64,000 nucleotides of DNA from Sipunculus nudus (GCA_026874595.1 CM049317.1:29442901-29506900), one strand, 5' to 3'. Counted from the first letter of the stretch, positions 26,819 to 41,100 are shown. Numbers and translations are program-made. The notes: generated by a model from the sequence alone, not told the origin.

Positions 26819-26938
26819 CGCAGTGCCTTCGAGAGACTGGTCTGTTTCACAATATCTTTCAGACAAATTGATTAACCGGTACAACTATTGTATATTTTAA
26901 TACAACATATATTACTCTTCTTTAATATAGGAAAGAAA

Positions 26939-26993
26939 ATGAACACAAGGTGGAGCATCTGCGCGCTGGGGGTCCTAGGGATGGCCGCTTACG
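26939..26993 (+). CDS. Exon 1: start codon and signal peptide
   Basis: ATG in GAAAATGA context (A at -3). It encodes MNTRWSICALGVLGMAAYG, a classical short signal peptide, and ends in phase 1 at ACG|GTAAGT. A possible acceptor (TTTAATATAG) ends at 26930, so a separate 5' UTR exon upstream is possible. Confidence 0.8.
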
Positions 26994-29900
26994 GTAAGTA
27001 TAAATAAGTATTTTTATTTAGTAATTTATTCATATATGTATTACCATTCTATCTTTTATTGTTTTCACAAACTGATCCAAGTATCCCAGTATGATGAAAA
27101 GTGTTATCATTGAATTTTTCCACAAAAAAAGTGTTATCATTGAATTTTTCACATTTTACCTTAAGGTTTTTTTTTAAATATAAAGGGCGAATCACATTGC
27201 CTAGAGCTAATAATATCATGGGACTTGCATTGCACCATATTGTCTTGTGCCTTATATACGGTATTCTAAATGAGAAAATAAATACTATTCGTGAAACAGA
27301 AAGTAGACAAAAATGATAAACAAAGCAAAAAATTCTCGTTTTGTCGTGTTTAGTTGCTGCCCAAGTCGACTGCAACGCACCGAGGAATGAGGGTGACGGC
27401 GATTTGATGTCATTAACTACGAGGTACTACTGGACCGGGACGAGGTGCGCCACGTTCCTCTATACGGGAAGTGGAGGCAACACCAACAGATTCAACACGG
27501 AGAACCAATGTCTCTGTGCATGTGACCCTGATAATTGTGACACAGGATCTGGATCAAACCGTAAGTCTTTGAATCAGTCCTAGACAATGTGTATTTACGC
27601 TCCTCACACAGTGGTTTTACACTGGAGTCAGCAAAACGGGAAAAACTCAACAGTTGGCCCAGCCCGGACAACCCGAGCTAGCTACAGGCCTGTAACGCTG
27701 TAACTTCCCTCCTGTTTTATGTCACTTGCCAATGCCTGGCCACTTGTCAATCAACTGACCACTGGCTATCAGCTAATCACTGGCAGTTAGTGACTCCGCC
27801 TAATGTGTATCAAAATTGGTGACACAGAAGATGTGTAGCCTCTCTGGACGAGGCAGTCGAAAAGAAAGGATCATCCCCTAGAAGGGCTCAGCCCCCGGGA
27901 ACCACATGGTAGTGTATTGCAACACAGGCGCTTGAATAATTGTTGGCACAAATTTTGGCTTAAACAGTTTTCAATCAAGCGCTAAACAAGTAAATAATGC
28001 TTGTCAGTAACTTGTTTATATAAATCTACACAAAGCCGGCATCTTCTTTTGCAACTGGATTGTATCCATTTGTAGCTGCTTATTTATTCTGGGAGGAAAT
28101 TGGGCTTGGGCAACATGCACTCGCACAATTTAAAGAGATAAAATAACACTTTTTACTGGAATAAAATTTAGAGCCTAAACCTTCAAAATATCAGGACTGC
28201 ATATTATTATCTAGACTTATAAATGAAACAGAAAGATACTTACCAGGCTAGATAAAAGGACTGCTCTTCGGAAATGGGTGACTATTCACCTGGGTAGCCG
28301 ACATTGTCGTAAAACCAACCCCAAGGTGAAAAAGAAGCCATATACCCTCTGCCTGCCACAGAGGGCAGGCATAGGGGTCCACTGCTCGATGATCCAAGAG
28401 AGAGAGAATCGCCAGGGCAAGGGGGTTTTATCCCAGAGAGACAGAGGGCAAAGTCCTTAGCTGCCTGTGATTGGCTCTGGGGCATCTCTATATCGACTGT
28501 CAATCAGTGTTGATGCCCCTCCCCGGCAAGGTCAAAGGGCAAGAATGTTACATTCTTCCCCCCTATAGGAAAAATTTTTCACTACAGTGGAAAATTTTGC
28601 GATAGCAGTCATAATATCTAGCCTTTGGAAAGGAGGGATTGTTTTTGTTTGTTTGTTGTATGACCAAAACATGGCTGGCAGGCTGTGTATAGGCTGTTAG
28701 CCGGCTACCCAACCCCTAACTCCCATGTTGGGAGGGGGGAGGTAGGTTTATCCAATGCTACAACAGCGGGTAGGGAGTGTTCTCTCCCCACACAGTACCC
28801 CCAGTGATTAGGGACTTTGCAGTCTGATAGTTGTTTTGAAAGTTCAGGGATTGTGTAATTTTTATTGCACATTCAAAAACAATATAAAACATTCAAAGAC
28901 ACATCAATGATATTCAACATGCACCAGGTGCAATAAGTTGTTACATGTTACAGTCCATTAGTGAGCCAGGTGGCCATAAAGGATTTAATAACATATCAGT
29001 CCAGTTGGTGGCGCCACAGGCCTCAGTATTAACTCAAGGTGATCTGCATTTAAAAAAGCGTCCAATATCTGGCTGTAGTGGAATGTTGGCTCAGGTTGCA
29101 GCTTGCTGTAGCAGAAGAGCTGAACCGGACCACCCTGGGAAGGCTGCACTGATGGCTGACAACTGGTTCATGCGAAAATGGAGCATCTGAAAATACAAAT
29201 ACAACAGCGGCAGTATCTGTCCTTATGACACAAGTATAATTTTTGCGGCAATAACCTAGACATGACTATTTAAAAAAAATAGCTCTCACAAAAAATTATA
29301 CATAATCAAACATAAAGAATGATGATAAGCGGCCCCTTGGTAAAACATTAAGACAGTTAAACACTTGATCTAAGTTTTCAACTATACATTATTTAATAAG
29401 ATTGTCAGCGGTTACATAAAGGGACCCTCCAATAGGCATAATCTGGGCTCATTTCTCCGTTTTATATGGAGTATATAAAATTAGGGGTAACTATGGTCCC
29501 CAAAAGTTGTATAGCCCGAAGATACAAGATTGGCAAAAGTAACCAACATATCAGATTTAATGGACAATATTTTCTTTGTGCCCTGTCAGGCCTCACGACT
29601 GTAACGGAATTTATTTAGAGCCCCGTCTGGCTGAAACATGCCCCCTCATTGGGCTAATTAATATTTCGACCACTGGTCTACTAATACAGCGAGATTCGCT
29701 CGCACACTGTATCATCATCTGATCAGTGTTTAGACGTATATGCTTTACCTTCGGGTAAGCTTTTCATAAACAGTATTTATTCTGTGCCCTGTTTGGCCTC
29801 AAAATACAGACGGTATTTTAGGCCCCGCACGGCCGAAACATGCCCTCTCACTGGGGTGAAATAATAAGTCCATTGGTCGACTTATCTAGCGAGATTCACT

Positions 29901-32900
29901 CGCACACTGTATCATCATCTGATCAGTGTTTAGACGCATATGCGTTACCCTCAGGTAAGCTTTTCATAAACAGTATTTATTCTGTGCCCTGTTTGGCCTC
30001 AACATCTAGACGGTTTTTTTTTTAAGCCCCGCTCGGCTGAAATATGCCCTCTCACTGGGCTAAAATACGAACTACAACTGACCAAGTAATAATAATCAAA
30101 TAACAGCGAGATTTCTCGCTAAATGTAAGATCTCCTTATATATTTACATGTGAACTTAAGCATAGTAATACATCAAATAATATTACCAGATAATTCAATG
30201 ATTGCACAGTAGTTTTAATCAGTTAAAGAAAGTCTACCTGTAATATACAACACCTATACATGACTTTAATTGAGGGAAAATGGTAAGCAGTGCTGCCCAA
30301 GAATTTGTATCATCAAAGTTATTTATTACCCTACAGGTATCTATGAATATAACATTCAAATTAGATATCAGGGTTAGTTACCTATTCATTAGTTTATTTG
30401 CATAACGAGAATTTCCTTTTTAATCTGTGTCTAGCCTTTACAGTTTATTGTTTATATTTTTTTTATAAATCATTATTTTATCATCAAGAATATTATCATT
30501 CTGATTTTTATCATTATCTTTTCTTCTTATTAAAATCTGTAGATTCAGATTATGTGTAATAGCTAAGTTAGTTTGTAGTACTCAAATTTACACCACAACA
30601 TTAACGTTTCTTAACTCGAATCCGCAGTGGAATATGTATTTTTGTAACAAAAAAAAAGTTATACCCATCAAGCAATGTATATGTGGTTTGTTATTTATTT
30701 TTAATATCATTACTCTCAAATGCAATATAGAGTAGACATAAACTTGAAGTCAGCTTATTTGTTCATTTTATTCGTGTATTTATTCAACTTATTTAGTATT
30801 TTGGTGTGTTGCTCACCTATTAATATTATTGATAGGATTTCACTGAAATTAACCTAATTAAACAAGTAAAGCTTCTAAATGAGTGATGCCAGTTTAACTG
30901 GTGTGTTAAGTATGCACGCTGGTCTAATTTATTTTAATTACTCCCAATACTTAAGAGAGAAAAATTTGTGCTGGTTGATGTTATAGCTAGGTTTAGATAT
31001 GATGACAGGTACAATCCTATGCAAGTGGCGCCACCATACCAGATACAAAATACTCTAGGTGAAAGGTGGTACCCTGCAAAAATCGAGAACTCTCAAGGCG
31101 ATACGCAAAACCCACAGGGCAGACATGCAGCCATGTCAGACACCTATATCACTTGGCAAAACTTGTTTCCATGCCGGAGAACATCTCCTTAAAAAGCGAC
31201 TGGGAACTTTGCCAGCAATAAAACACTGCATAAGAAGGGACAACCATGCCGGGTATCACCCAAGGCAACTGGTATATATTTTATGCCCTTATATGCTAAA
31301 CTAAATAAAAACTCAACCAGGAAAAGCACATACTATGCCGGGATATGAACCCTAAAAAGCGACTAGTAAAACTCTCAAGGTTGAGGCAGAATAAATGGTA
31401 CTTGCCAGATACTGAGATCTAGGCAAATAGGATACCAATAAATAACCTTCCAGGTGTGTCAGGCATGTTACATCCAGCCTATAGGTAGTTAATTTCACCA
31501 GAGAAATTCAAAGTAATACTCATGCATATCTAGTCCAGCAGTATGTGAGGCAGAATAAAATGCCTTAATTAAATTGATAAGTATCATCCTATTTACTTCT
31601 GAATTTTGTCTAATCAAGTAGAGTTATAAACGTTAATCACTATCATTGGAAATAACTAAGTTTGTAAAAGTTTCATTTTAAAATAAGAATGTTACAATTC
31701 AAATGTAATTAATAATCAAATGTTTATGAACAGTTTAAATAGCTTTGAGATTTTAGTCTACAGTTGTATTAAAGTTAAATGTAAAAAAAATCCAAAATCA
31801 ACAAATGAATTTAGTCAAAGTGTAAATAAAATATGAGCATGTCTCAGAGGTAATCCCTGAGAATTACTAAATTTTCATTTAAAAGATTGATCTAGATTAT
31901 TAAGTACTGATCTGTTTTTATTGTTATATTTTTTTAACATCATAATTCATTATTAATTGTAAAAAGTTATTAGGATTATCTAAAGGTAAGGGCTAAACAC
32001 CTTAAAGTATCTGCTTATATCAGTTGGACATGTAAGAGAGACCAACAGGAAGATAGGCCCAATTATTAAATATTTTATTTGAATGTTATTTCTATTGGTG
32101 TAATTAGTTTACTAGTTTTATTATTTATTATTATTATAATTTGAAGTGGGTTACTAGTACATTAAAACATGTTAAAGGTACAAATTTTCAGGTTGGGTAT
32201 AAGGTACATGACACATGACATGGGTTCACATGTCATCACACCAGGTCACTGGTGTATCTAAATACTTGTGGTGTGTTAGGTAACTTGTCTGGGCTCTTTT
32301 GACAGAGTTTTAGTGTTGATAGCAAATCTCAACTTATCCTACTCAGTATGATATAACCCCATATGGGGCAAAGAATGCACCTGGATTATTAATCTGACCT
32401 GCCAGATAATGGGATTACCAGCAGGCCCTGTGAGACACAGCTAACTTTGAAACCCTATGGTGATGTTTACACACCTGGGGATTATGCAATAACCTGTGAC
32501 CAGGAGATGAAACTTGACCATCGGTCAGGTTGTTTGAATGACACACTAAAATGTATCTACCAGGCGGTGGATACTGATGTTTGTGCCCTTTCTGTAATTT
32601 AAAATTGGCCAAACAATAGACCACGTAGTACGGTAATTTAAGGATTTAAAGCTTTGTTTTAAAGAACAGCATGTAGGCTAAATTTCTTTATTCAAGAAAC
32701 CCATTTGGTTTAAACATAAAGATCACTGACAAGCCAGATTGTAATAATAAGATATTTAATTGATGTTTCTATCAAAATACATTCACAATAACCACTTCAG
32801 TGGTATTCATTCAATATGTACATGCATAACATAACAGTTTAAATATTTTCCATTCTACAGCATCTATACATATGTACAAAAGAGAAGCTATGTTACTTCT

Positions 32901-35141
32901 ATTCAAGAGACAGCTACGAATAATAAAAGGTTGAGCTGTTACTCTTATTTCAATAGAATCCAGCTAATTTAGATCAAGTCCTGAAAGTTTTATATACATA
33001 AAATCTGATCAATACATTAATTTTGCAAAGAAAAGGTCATTCATTATAAGTAAAATATGACATATATACAATTGCAGGCACAAGTTGCCCGGCTGTTTGC
33101 GTGGGGGGCATGAAATATTTGCGGATTACACTTATGCCCAATGTATTAAGAAGATGCGTGTTACAGTTTTTACACATCCCCTAATGGTACACATAGCACG
33201 TTTTATTTCTCTTGCTTTTACATCTTAGTTACACATATTTTATATACATAATTATAGGACAATTTTTTTTTAATTTTCTTTTTCTTTCATATATAACCTC
33301 CTAGTGGGAACACACAATTCAAGTTTAACACTGTGGGATTTAATTTCAATTAATGACTGAAGTAATTAGAAATACATTGATATTAAGGCTCTCATTTTAT
33401 AAGAATGTAAAACTAATATGACTGGTTTATCCACAATGAAAATTCCCAATAACCGTAGTATTTACTGTAAATTGTACAGATAAAGGTTCAATACTGTGGG
33501 ATTATTGTACACCTACAAATCATTTTTGTAGATGATTGTTTGAAGCATACACTGTTTTATAATGAATACGCCGCTAAATAGCCAAAGAAGGGCAAATTAC
33601 TATAATGGTTTATCAATAGGAATCTAAAGTAGTAATAACCTTTCCAAATAAAATAATGCGCATTGTTCTTTAAACAGAGACGGGTCTACATTTATAAAAA
33701 GCCCCTATTCTAGTTCACAAAACGAGTGCACTAAATAAAAGGAATTTACTTAAGAAATGAAAGTCAGGCATTTTTAAAGCTGTTACTATGTTTCCATTTG
33801 AATAGATCGCTTATTTAGCAGACTTTTACAACCTAAGCCCCTTAAGTATATACTGATGCTAAAAAACCCAGAATTAACTCAAAATAAGCAATTTATTTAC
33901 CAGAATTCGTCTCCTAGCTGTTAGTAACAACCGAATAGCATCGCTCGCCAGATGTAGCTGCTTATTTATTCTGGGAGGAAATTGGGCTTGGGCAACATGC
34001 ACTCGCACAATTTAAAGAGATAAAATAACACTTTTTACTGGAATAAAATTTAGAGCCTAAACCTTCAAAATATCAGGACTGCATATTATTATCTAGACTT
34101 ATAAATGAAACAGAAAGATACTTACCAGGCTAGATAAAAGGACTGCTCTTCGGAAATGGGTGACTATTCACCTGGGTAGCCGACATTGTCGTAAAACCAA
34201 CCCCAAGGTGAAAAAGAAGCCATATACCCTCTGCCTGCCACAGAGGGCAGGCATAGGGGTCCACTGCTCGATGATCCAAGAGAGAGAGAATCGCCAGGGC
34301 AAGGGGGTTTTATCCCAGAGAGACAGAGGGCAAAGTCCTTAGCTGCCTGTGATTGGCTCTGGGGCATCTCTATATCGACTGTCAATCAGTGTTGATGCCC
34401 CTCCCCGGCAAGGTCAAAGGGCAAGAATGTTACACATTAATTGGTTCTTTCATGGTAGGCCCGCACAGAATTTTTTGTCATCTTTTGATTGTCTTTCAAC
34501 AAGAAATATATAGACTGGTACCCAGCACAATTTGAAGAGCTTAATTAAAGAATTCTATACCATTGTGAGAAAGGGCAGTTCTTTGTCCTGCCGAGGGCCA
34601 CAGCCATTCATTAGCCATAGGGACGCCTTTGTTCTTGAGCTCAACAGTGTTCAAGTCATGGACGTGTTGAGCCTAGGCACATTTTTGTATACCAGACAGC
34701 AATTTATAACTAAAGTCCTTGCTGAGGTTGTGGTCTGACTTTACTTTCTAGCTGAAAAATTCAATATATCTGAGGCCATGATTTTCTTTGCTTTAAAGCG
34801 GCGGATTGCTTCGTGAGGTTTGACATAGGTGACTGTGCTGATGGGGATAAGGTGGAGAGATATGTTTACGGCCAAAATATACAGAGATGCCGGCGGAAGA
34901 GAGACATGTGCAGATACAGCGATAACGGTAACAACTTCAACACTCTGGCTGAGTGCCAGGACGCCTGTGAGGATCGTAAGTTTTCTGGGTTTTTTTTCTC
35001 TCTCTATTTTAGCTTGTTACCTCATGCAACGTAGCATTTAAGGAACATGGGGTGTTATTAACAAAAATTTACATTAGTGGTTGTTGTAAATAAAAAAATT
35101 TAAAAAGTATAAACTGTATGCAGCTCTATCCAGTCTATATA

Positions 35142-35186
<45 letters not shown>

Positions 35187-38100
35187 GTCTTTACTGTACG
35201 GGTCGATATACAATTGACATAGGACCTGGACAGTCGAGTGGTAAAACGCTTTGCTCTATCCTCTGGCGACCCAATTTTAACCCCCGGAGTCGCCATGAGA
35301 TTGGGTTGTAGTAGCCCTTAAATTCGTGGTTTTCTCCGGGTCCCCCGGTTTTCTGGACTACCGAACGCCACCATCTGAGCCATGGAGAATGCCTCCTATT
35401 GGTTATTATTTAAAAATTGTATAATCAATGTAAATAAATACAGTTTATAGTTAACTATACATGTAATCAAGACATGGAATGGGTTGGTCATTATATATAT
35501 AATAAAAATCTTTTTCATATCGAAGCCTTTTCATTTATAGTATAAGCGACGGTTGTGCCATCTGTTAAGACGCCTGAGAAATGCCCGTTTTTTTTTGTCT
35601 TGAGCTGTTGGAAACGATGACGAGAGTGTCCTTAGGGGATTTTTAAAATATTTTTTATGACTGAACTTGCAGCGCCATCTTCCAATATTCCGCTGTAAAA
35701 ATCCATCAACAATCACATGCTGTGCTGTCTAGATAAATTCCGCTGGAGTCCAGCCATTTTCCTGTCTGTGATACATGGTAATCTAAAAGTCATTACTTTA
35801 TGGCCGATTTCCGCCTAATTATTAACCATATAATACCTTAAAACTTGTTTAATATAATATAATATTATATAATTGGCAGTGGTATCAATCGAGGTTTGTT
35901 ACGCAACTCTTCTGTTCCCACGCCCCGGAAATAATTACATTTGGATTAAAACTGTTGGGACCGAATGTTAAACGAGTCATTCTCTTTGTTTCACCATGAA
36001 TCTCGAAAACTTGGACATTTTCTTCCGTGAAGGAGCTTAGCAGTTCCATCCATGGGGCACCCCGTGAACTACACAAACACAGGTTATACGCTTGTACAAA
36101 ATAATGTAATATATTATAATATATTTCAATATATACTCGCTTGGATACTATTTATGCATTATTGACTTCTTGAATGTATCATAAGGCCTGCACGACTACT
36201 TCTTTTGATGCTGTTAGAAATCCATCATTAACCGCATATCTCTGACCAGGAAATCGCCACTATAATTTAACCCGTGGTCCCATCTTCTTCTAAAACATTT
36301 TTTTTTTTCAAAAACAATTTTGAATACAATAAGACCGCATACTGATTTTAGGTGTGCCATAACGGCCACGAATCCAAGATTTGAAGGTACTCATAACCAT
36401 TGAAAGTCACGCAGATTTGATAGTGCCATGCCAGAGACCGCTCACAGATGATGCTGGTGTGGCAATGTAGTCATGATTCAAGCCTGATTCCTGCCAGGTG
36501 GAATCGACCGCAGGTCTCATTCTTTCCTTTGGAATTGGTTAAGAACTTTATCAGGAACAGAGAGTAGCATGACTTCCTTAGACTTCATGTAGTCGCGCAT
36601 GTCTCCCTTCTTGGCAAGCTTGAAGATTAGGTCTTCTTTCCAGACATTGGGAACTTTATCCTCCTCCCGGGATAGATTGTAGAAGAGTATCTAGAACTTG
36701 TTTTACAGCCTCTGCCGGTATGTCTTCTGTGACAGCTGGCTATATTCACGGTTGATTTGCAGGGGTGACTCTGAAGAGGGTTTTCAGGTCCTGGTCTGTG
36801 CAGCTGCTCAAAGAATTGCTCAGTCCATCGTGTCCTCTTCACTGAAGCTTCTCCTGCCCGTCCGCTCTTATGCTCCTGTCCTCCTTTAGGTCGACTTCAT
36901 GCACTCTTTTTGAGCTTAAGCTTTAGCTGCTCGGGTCCGTATGTCAACCAAAACTGCTTCTGTTCCTTCAATCTCCGGGATGATGGTTATAATCCATGCA
37001 TTGTGCTGTATGCAACCTTCTCGCAGGCACCGATCCACATCTACTTAAATTTTTCCCATTTTACCTCCAGCCCCATGCCGCTCTCGTCACACAGGTTTTG
37101 AAGGACTTGGGGCCTGGTAGAGAGGATAATCTGATACCCGTTTATACATTTTCACATTGTAACATCCTCCGGAGTCACTCTATGGTCGTCCTTATGTGGG
37201 AAAATGCTGCCGCAAATTACAATGTTGTTTAGTACATAGAAGTTCGTCTGTTAATCACATGTTCATACCCACTGTACTTGGTGCCTATCTTTGCGTTGAA
37301 GTCCCAAGTTAGGACTTCGAGGTATCTATGTCCTTGCTTACACACTCTGGAGTCTGTTGTACAAATCAGTCCTCTTTCTTCTTATCCTCTGCGTCCACTG
37401 TACCACATAGATGTTGATGTTCTTCTTCTTCTTCATCCTGGTCTTGATTATTCTGACTGCCCTGTCTGCTGATGAGCGCTCTCTGTGCCTCATTTGTCAG
37501 CATTAAATCGACTTCCTCAGTGCTGGGTGTACAGGTCCTGAATACAGGACTGTGTCTTCTAATGACAGTCTCTCTTTGTCATGTGTCTATCTGGTCTTAC
37601 AGAGACCAAGCAGGGTTATTCTCTAGTTTTTCTTCCCATCTGCCACTTGTGTTGCTATTCCTGCTTCATTCATATTGCAGATATGCATATGGCAATTTCG
37701 TTATTTGTTTGGGATGCCAGTGGGCGTCTGCCTTGCAGTTTCCGTCAAGCTTTCCCGCATTACGCCAAACTCCATTGCAGGGTCCATCTACACTGAAGTC
37801 TAATTACTTTTGGTTTACTTTGTTTTCCGGTCTAGGTGTGTTAGCCCTATACCAACCAAGAGGAAGCTAGAGGAGAGAAGGTTCAGTTTTATCTTGACTC
37901 TACCTTTACTCTGTCCAGCGTGAGTGTTTCTACCAGGAGAGTACGCTCACGCTGAGAGTTCTTCGAAGTTCATTGAAGCACAAACCACCACACGTAATGG
38001 ACCAATAGAATTTTCAAATTCTACCTATTTCTCAACTTTGATCAAAAGAGTTTTTTGTGGTTATGAGCTAGGGACGGGTCTCTACCCTCGAAACCCCTTC

Positions 38101-41100
38101 CCTTCCTCTTGATCCGAGCCTACGAACTATTATGTCGGATTAACCACAAACAAATTATAAATAACTATAATGTTCATGACGTGGTATTTATCTAATGTTT
38201 CAGCTTGCGCCGTGTGTCCGGCCTGTCCGACTGGACAACGTAATAATGGAGCCACATTAGACAACTGTAATCGGTGCGAATGCGTGGAGTGTGACAACTG
38301 TCGTGACACAACGTGTAATGCAGGGGAAATCGCGTACCGAACCGGTACTGACGCAGATGGATGTTGGCATTGCAGTTGCAAAGATTGTCCAACTAATTGT
38401 GATGCCACGAGATGTAATGCAGGGGAAATCGCGTACCAAACCGGCACTGACAGTGATGGGTGTTGGCAATGCGGTTGCAGAGTTTGTCCAACCAACTGTG
38501 ATGCTACGAGATGTAATGCGGGGGAAATCGCGTACCAAACCGGCACTGACAGTGATGGGTGTTGGCAATGCGGTTGCAGAGTTTGTCCAACCAACTGTGA
38601 TGCTACGAGATGTAATGCGGGGGAAATCGCGTACCAAACCGGCACTGACAGTGATGGGTGTTGGCAGTGCGGTTGCAGAGTTTGTCCAACCAACTGTGAT
38701 GCTACGAGATGTAATGCGGGGGGAATCGCGTACCAAACCGGCACTGACAGTGATGGGTGTTGGCAGTGTGCTTGTAAAGTGTGTCCTACCAACTGTAATC
38801 ACCTTACGTGCCAGGCAGGGGAAGTCGCGGTACATACAGGAACTGAAGCCGGGACCGGATGTTGGACCTGCCAATGTCGACAGCAGACACAACAGTGTCC
38901 TCCACTTTGTAACTGCCGCTTCGGGGAAGTACCTGTCTACTATAATGCGGGAGGCTGCAGAAGGTGTTGGTGTCGTCGAATCTATGGCTGCCCCATAAGG
39001 CGCTGCCCGCGGTACTGTCCGTATGGGGTCAATATCACTCAAGATAGCGAGGGATGTGAAGCTTGTGCCGCCGCAGATGATCCTTGTGAAGTAAGTCCTT
39101 TTCTTTATATATATGGTATATGAGAAAACATAGTTCAAAGTGGCAGACTTTTGTCATGGTACAATTGGCAGTTGTACTTGTGCAGTTAGTATTTGCGATT
39201 TGTACCTGGAAAATCGTAATTAGCAGTTTTACTATAGTAGTGCAGCTGCCAATCGTTCTAGTACAAATCTCTATTGGAACCTGTACTTATACGATTACAT
39301 ATTGTACCACAGGGTCCAGTTAGGGTATCTGTCTTTAAGGGACATAACCATTATTATTATGCCCATTCTTTCACACTATCAGTTCAGCTTTGCTATATGC
39401 AAACGTTTTCGGGCCAAACCGTCCTAGCACACGGTCTCAGTACCTTGTTTTGGTGCTTCTTGAGAGTAAACACATTCTACGTGTGGCTGGCCATGACAAG
39501 GCCAAGTTACTTGAGGTCAGATTCTGCGCATGCGCGACAGAACCCAAACAAGAAGTAGGCCAAACTAGTCCACATATGGACCTACATGTTCTCTGCCATA
39601 TCTCTGTTGGATGGACATTACATAACATTCACTGTAAAACCTATGTAGAAACATTTTTATTCCTATAAACCTTCTTCATGACAAGCCACTTTCATGATTT
39701 TTTTATCATATCAAGCTAATGGACTTGATTACATGGGAAAAGTAAAAATGTACTCGTTGCTCAGAATGGCTAGATATCATATAGAGAACATAATATAATA
39801 AATGACAAATACGGCTTGGGAAGTTAACATAAGATGATACTTCTGCTAAAAAATTCGGTAGAGTGCCCATATTAGCTGGGCAAAAGTGCCCATATTACAG
39901 AACATGGAGGTGCCCACGTGAGCTTAACATAATAAAGAGTATTAGGCAAGGCACTGTCCAATGGTGCCCATTATATAGAGGTGCCCACTTTATGTTTTGC
40001 CCACTAAGAGAGGATAGACTGTATATGCTAAGCTAGTCAGGAAGTGATATTTATTTTATAGACTGAGACATGCCCAGGCAGTAAGATATGTATGGCTCGG
40101 ACGGAGAAAAACTGCTACCGATCTGACGAATGTACGACCAAGCCCGTGTGTGTCAGTGAGTATCAGTACTTTTATAATTAGACTGTCCACTAAGGTATCT
40201 GACCTCTATAAACTAAAGGTAATCACTTGGAGCTTTTATATAAATTGTCAAGAGAACGTGGATATCACCGCACACAGGCTATTGTTGTGTTAATTTCAAC
40301 GTGTTTATAATATGTTGGGGGCCGCCAAATTAATCAAAACAAATTCAACTAGAATGGCTTGTTTTAGCACTTGCAAAAACAGTTGTCTCTTCCCCCCCCC
40401 CCCCCCCGGTTGCATATAGTAAGGATCGATGAAGACACGTTAGAGAACCACCCTGTGAGGTCACCAGGTTTCAAACTCATCCAAGATTTTGGTAGGAACA
40501 ATCAGTATTTCAACTTTGGTAGGAAAATATTGAACCCCTAAAAAGTTACCGCGTTCACAAGACAATAACTATAATTTGGCTGTTTCGACCTTGAAGATAT
40601 TGGTTAAGGTCTCCAGCTTCCATACTCTTTGAGAACTCTGTAGGAACAATCGGTGTACCAAATATGAGGACAAAATGTGAAAAACATTGTACCTAAAACA
40701 TTATGGGCTTTACAATTATTTTTCATTTCGGTAGATTTGACCCTGAAGATTAAGGTCAAGGTCACCGAGTTTTGAACTCGTCCGAGACCATTTAACCATT
40801 AGTGTTAAATTTCGGCGGAAAATATGGAGCCCTTCAAACATTATAGTGTTCAAAAGGTATTCTACGAAAATTTAACATTTCGGCAGATTTGTCAAGGTCA
40901 TCAGTTTTCAAACTCTTTCGAGAATGTCGTATGGACAATTTGTGTACCAAAATTGGGGTCAAAATGTGAAATACGTCAAATGTAATGGGCTTCACAAAAA
41001 TTTCGGCAGAGATTTTCGTAGGAATCAGTGTTTTTAATTTCGGAGGAAAATATGCAGCCCTTCAAAAGTTATCTCGTTCACAAGATATCCTACCGACGAC

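Larger units (their letters stand above)
28071..34434 (-). mobile_element. 6.36-kb non-coding LTR retrotransposon (LARD-type), minus strand
   Basis: Two 482-bp direct repeats, TGTAGC...TTACA on the + strand, bound the element. The flanks carry a 4-bp duplication, CATT. Orientation is set by three signals on the minus strand: AGGGGGGAAGAA (polypurine tract) directly before the LTR at 28552; TGGCGAGCGATGC two bases after the other LTR (primer-site-like); and AATAAA 12 bases from the end of the 3' LTR. The 5.4-kb interior has no open frame longer than about 80 codons on either strand and no gag, protease, RT or integrase. It matches the description of large retrotransposon derivatives, which move using enzymes from a coding relative. 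It sits in intron 2 of the Kunitz gene, antisense to it. Confidence 0.88.

Noticed and set aside
28278-28503. Short identical ORFs at 28278 and 34160 (and on the opposite strand) as a duplicated gene
   Set aside because: Both lie inside the two LTRs; identity reflects the LTR pair.
36627-37870. Functional gene in intron 3 suggested by GC-richer DNA and several ORFs
   Set aside because: The minus strand shows scattered LINE fragments with stops and frameshifts; the + strand ORFs have no domain.
38130-39138. Minus-strand ORFs of 220 and 293 codons
   Set aside because: Shadows of the 99-bp repeats in exon 4; the + strand has conserved cysteines and matching splice phases.
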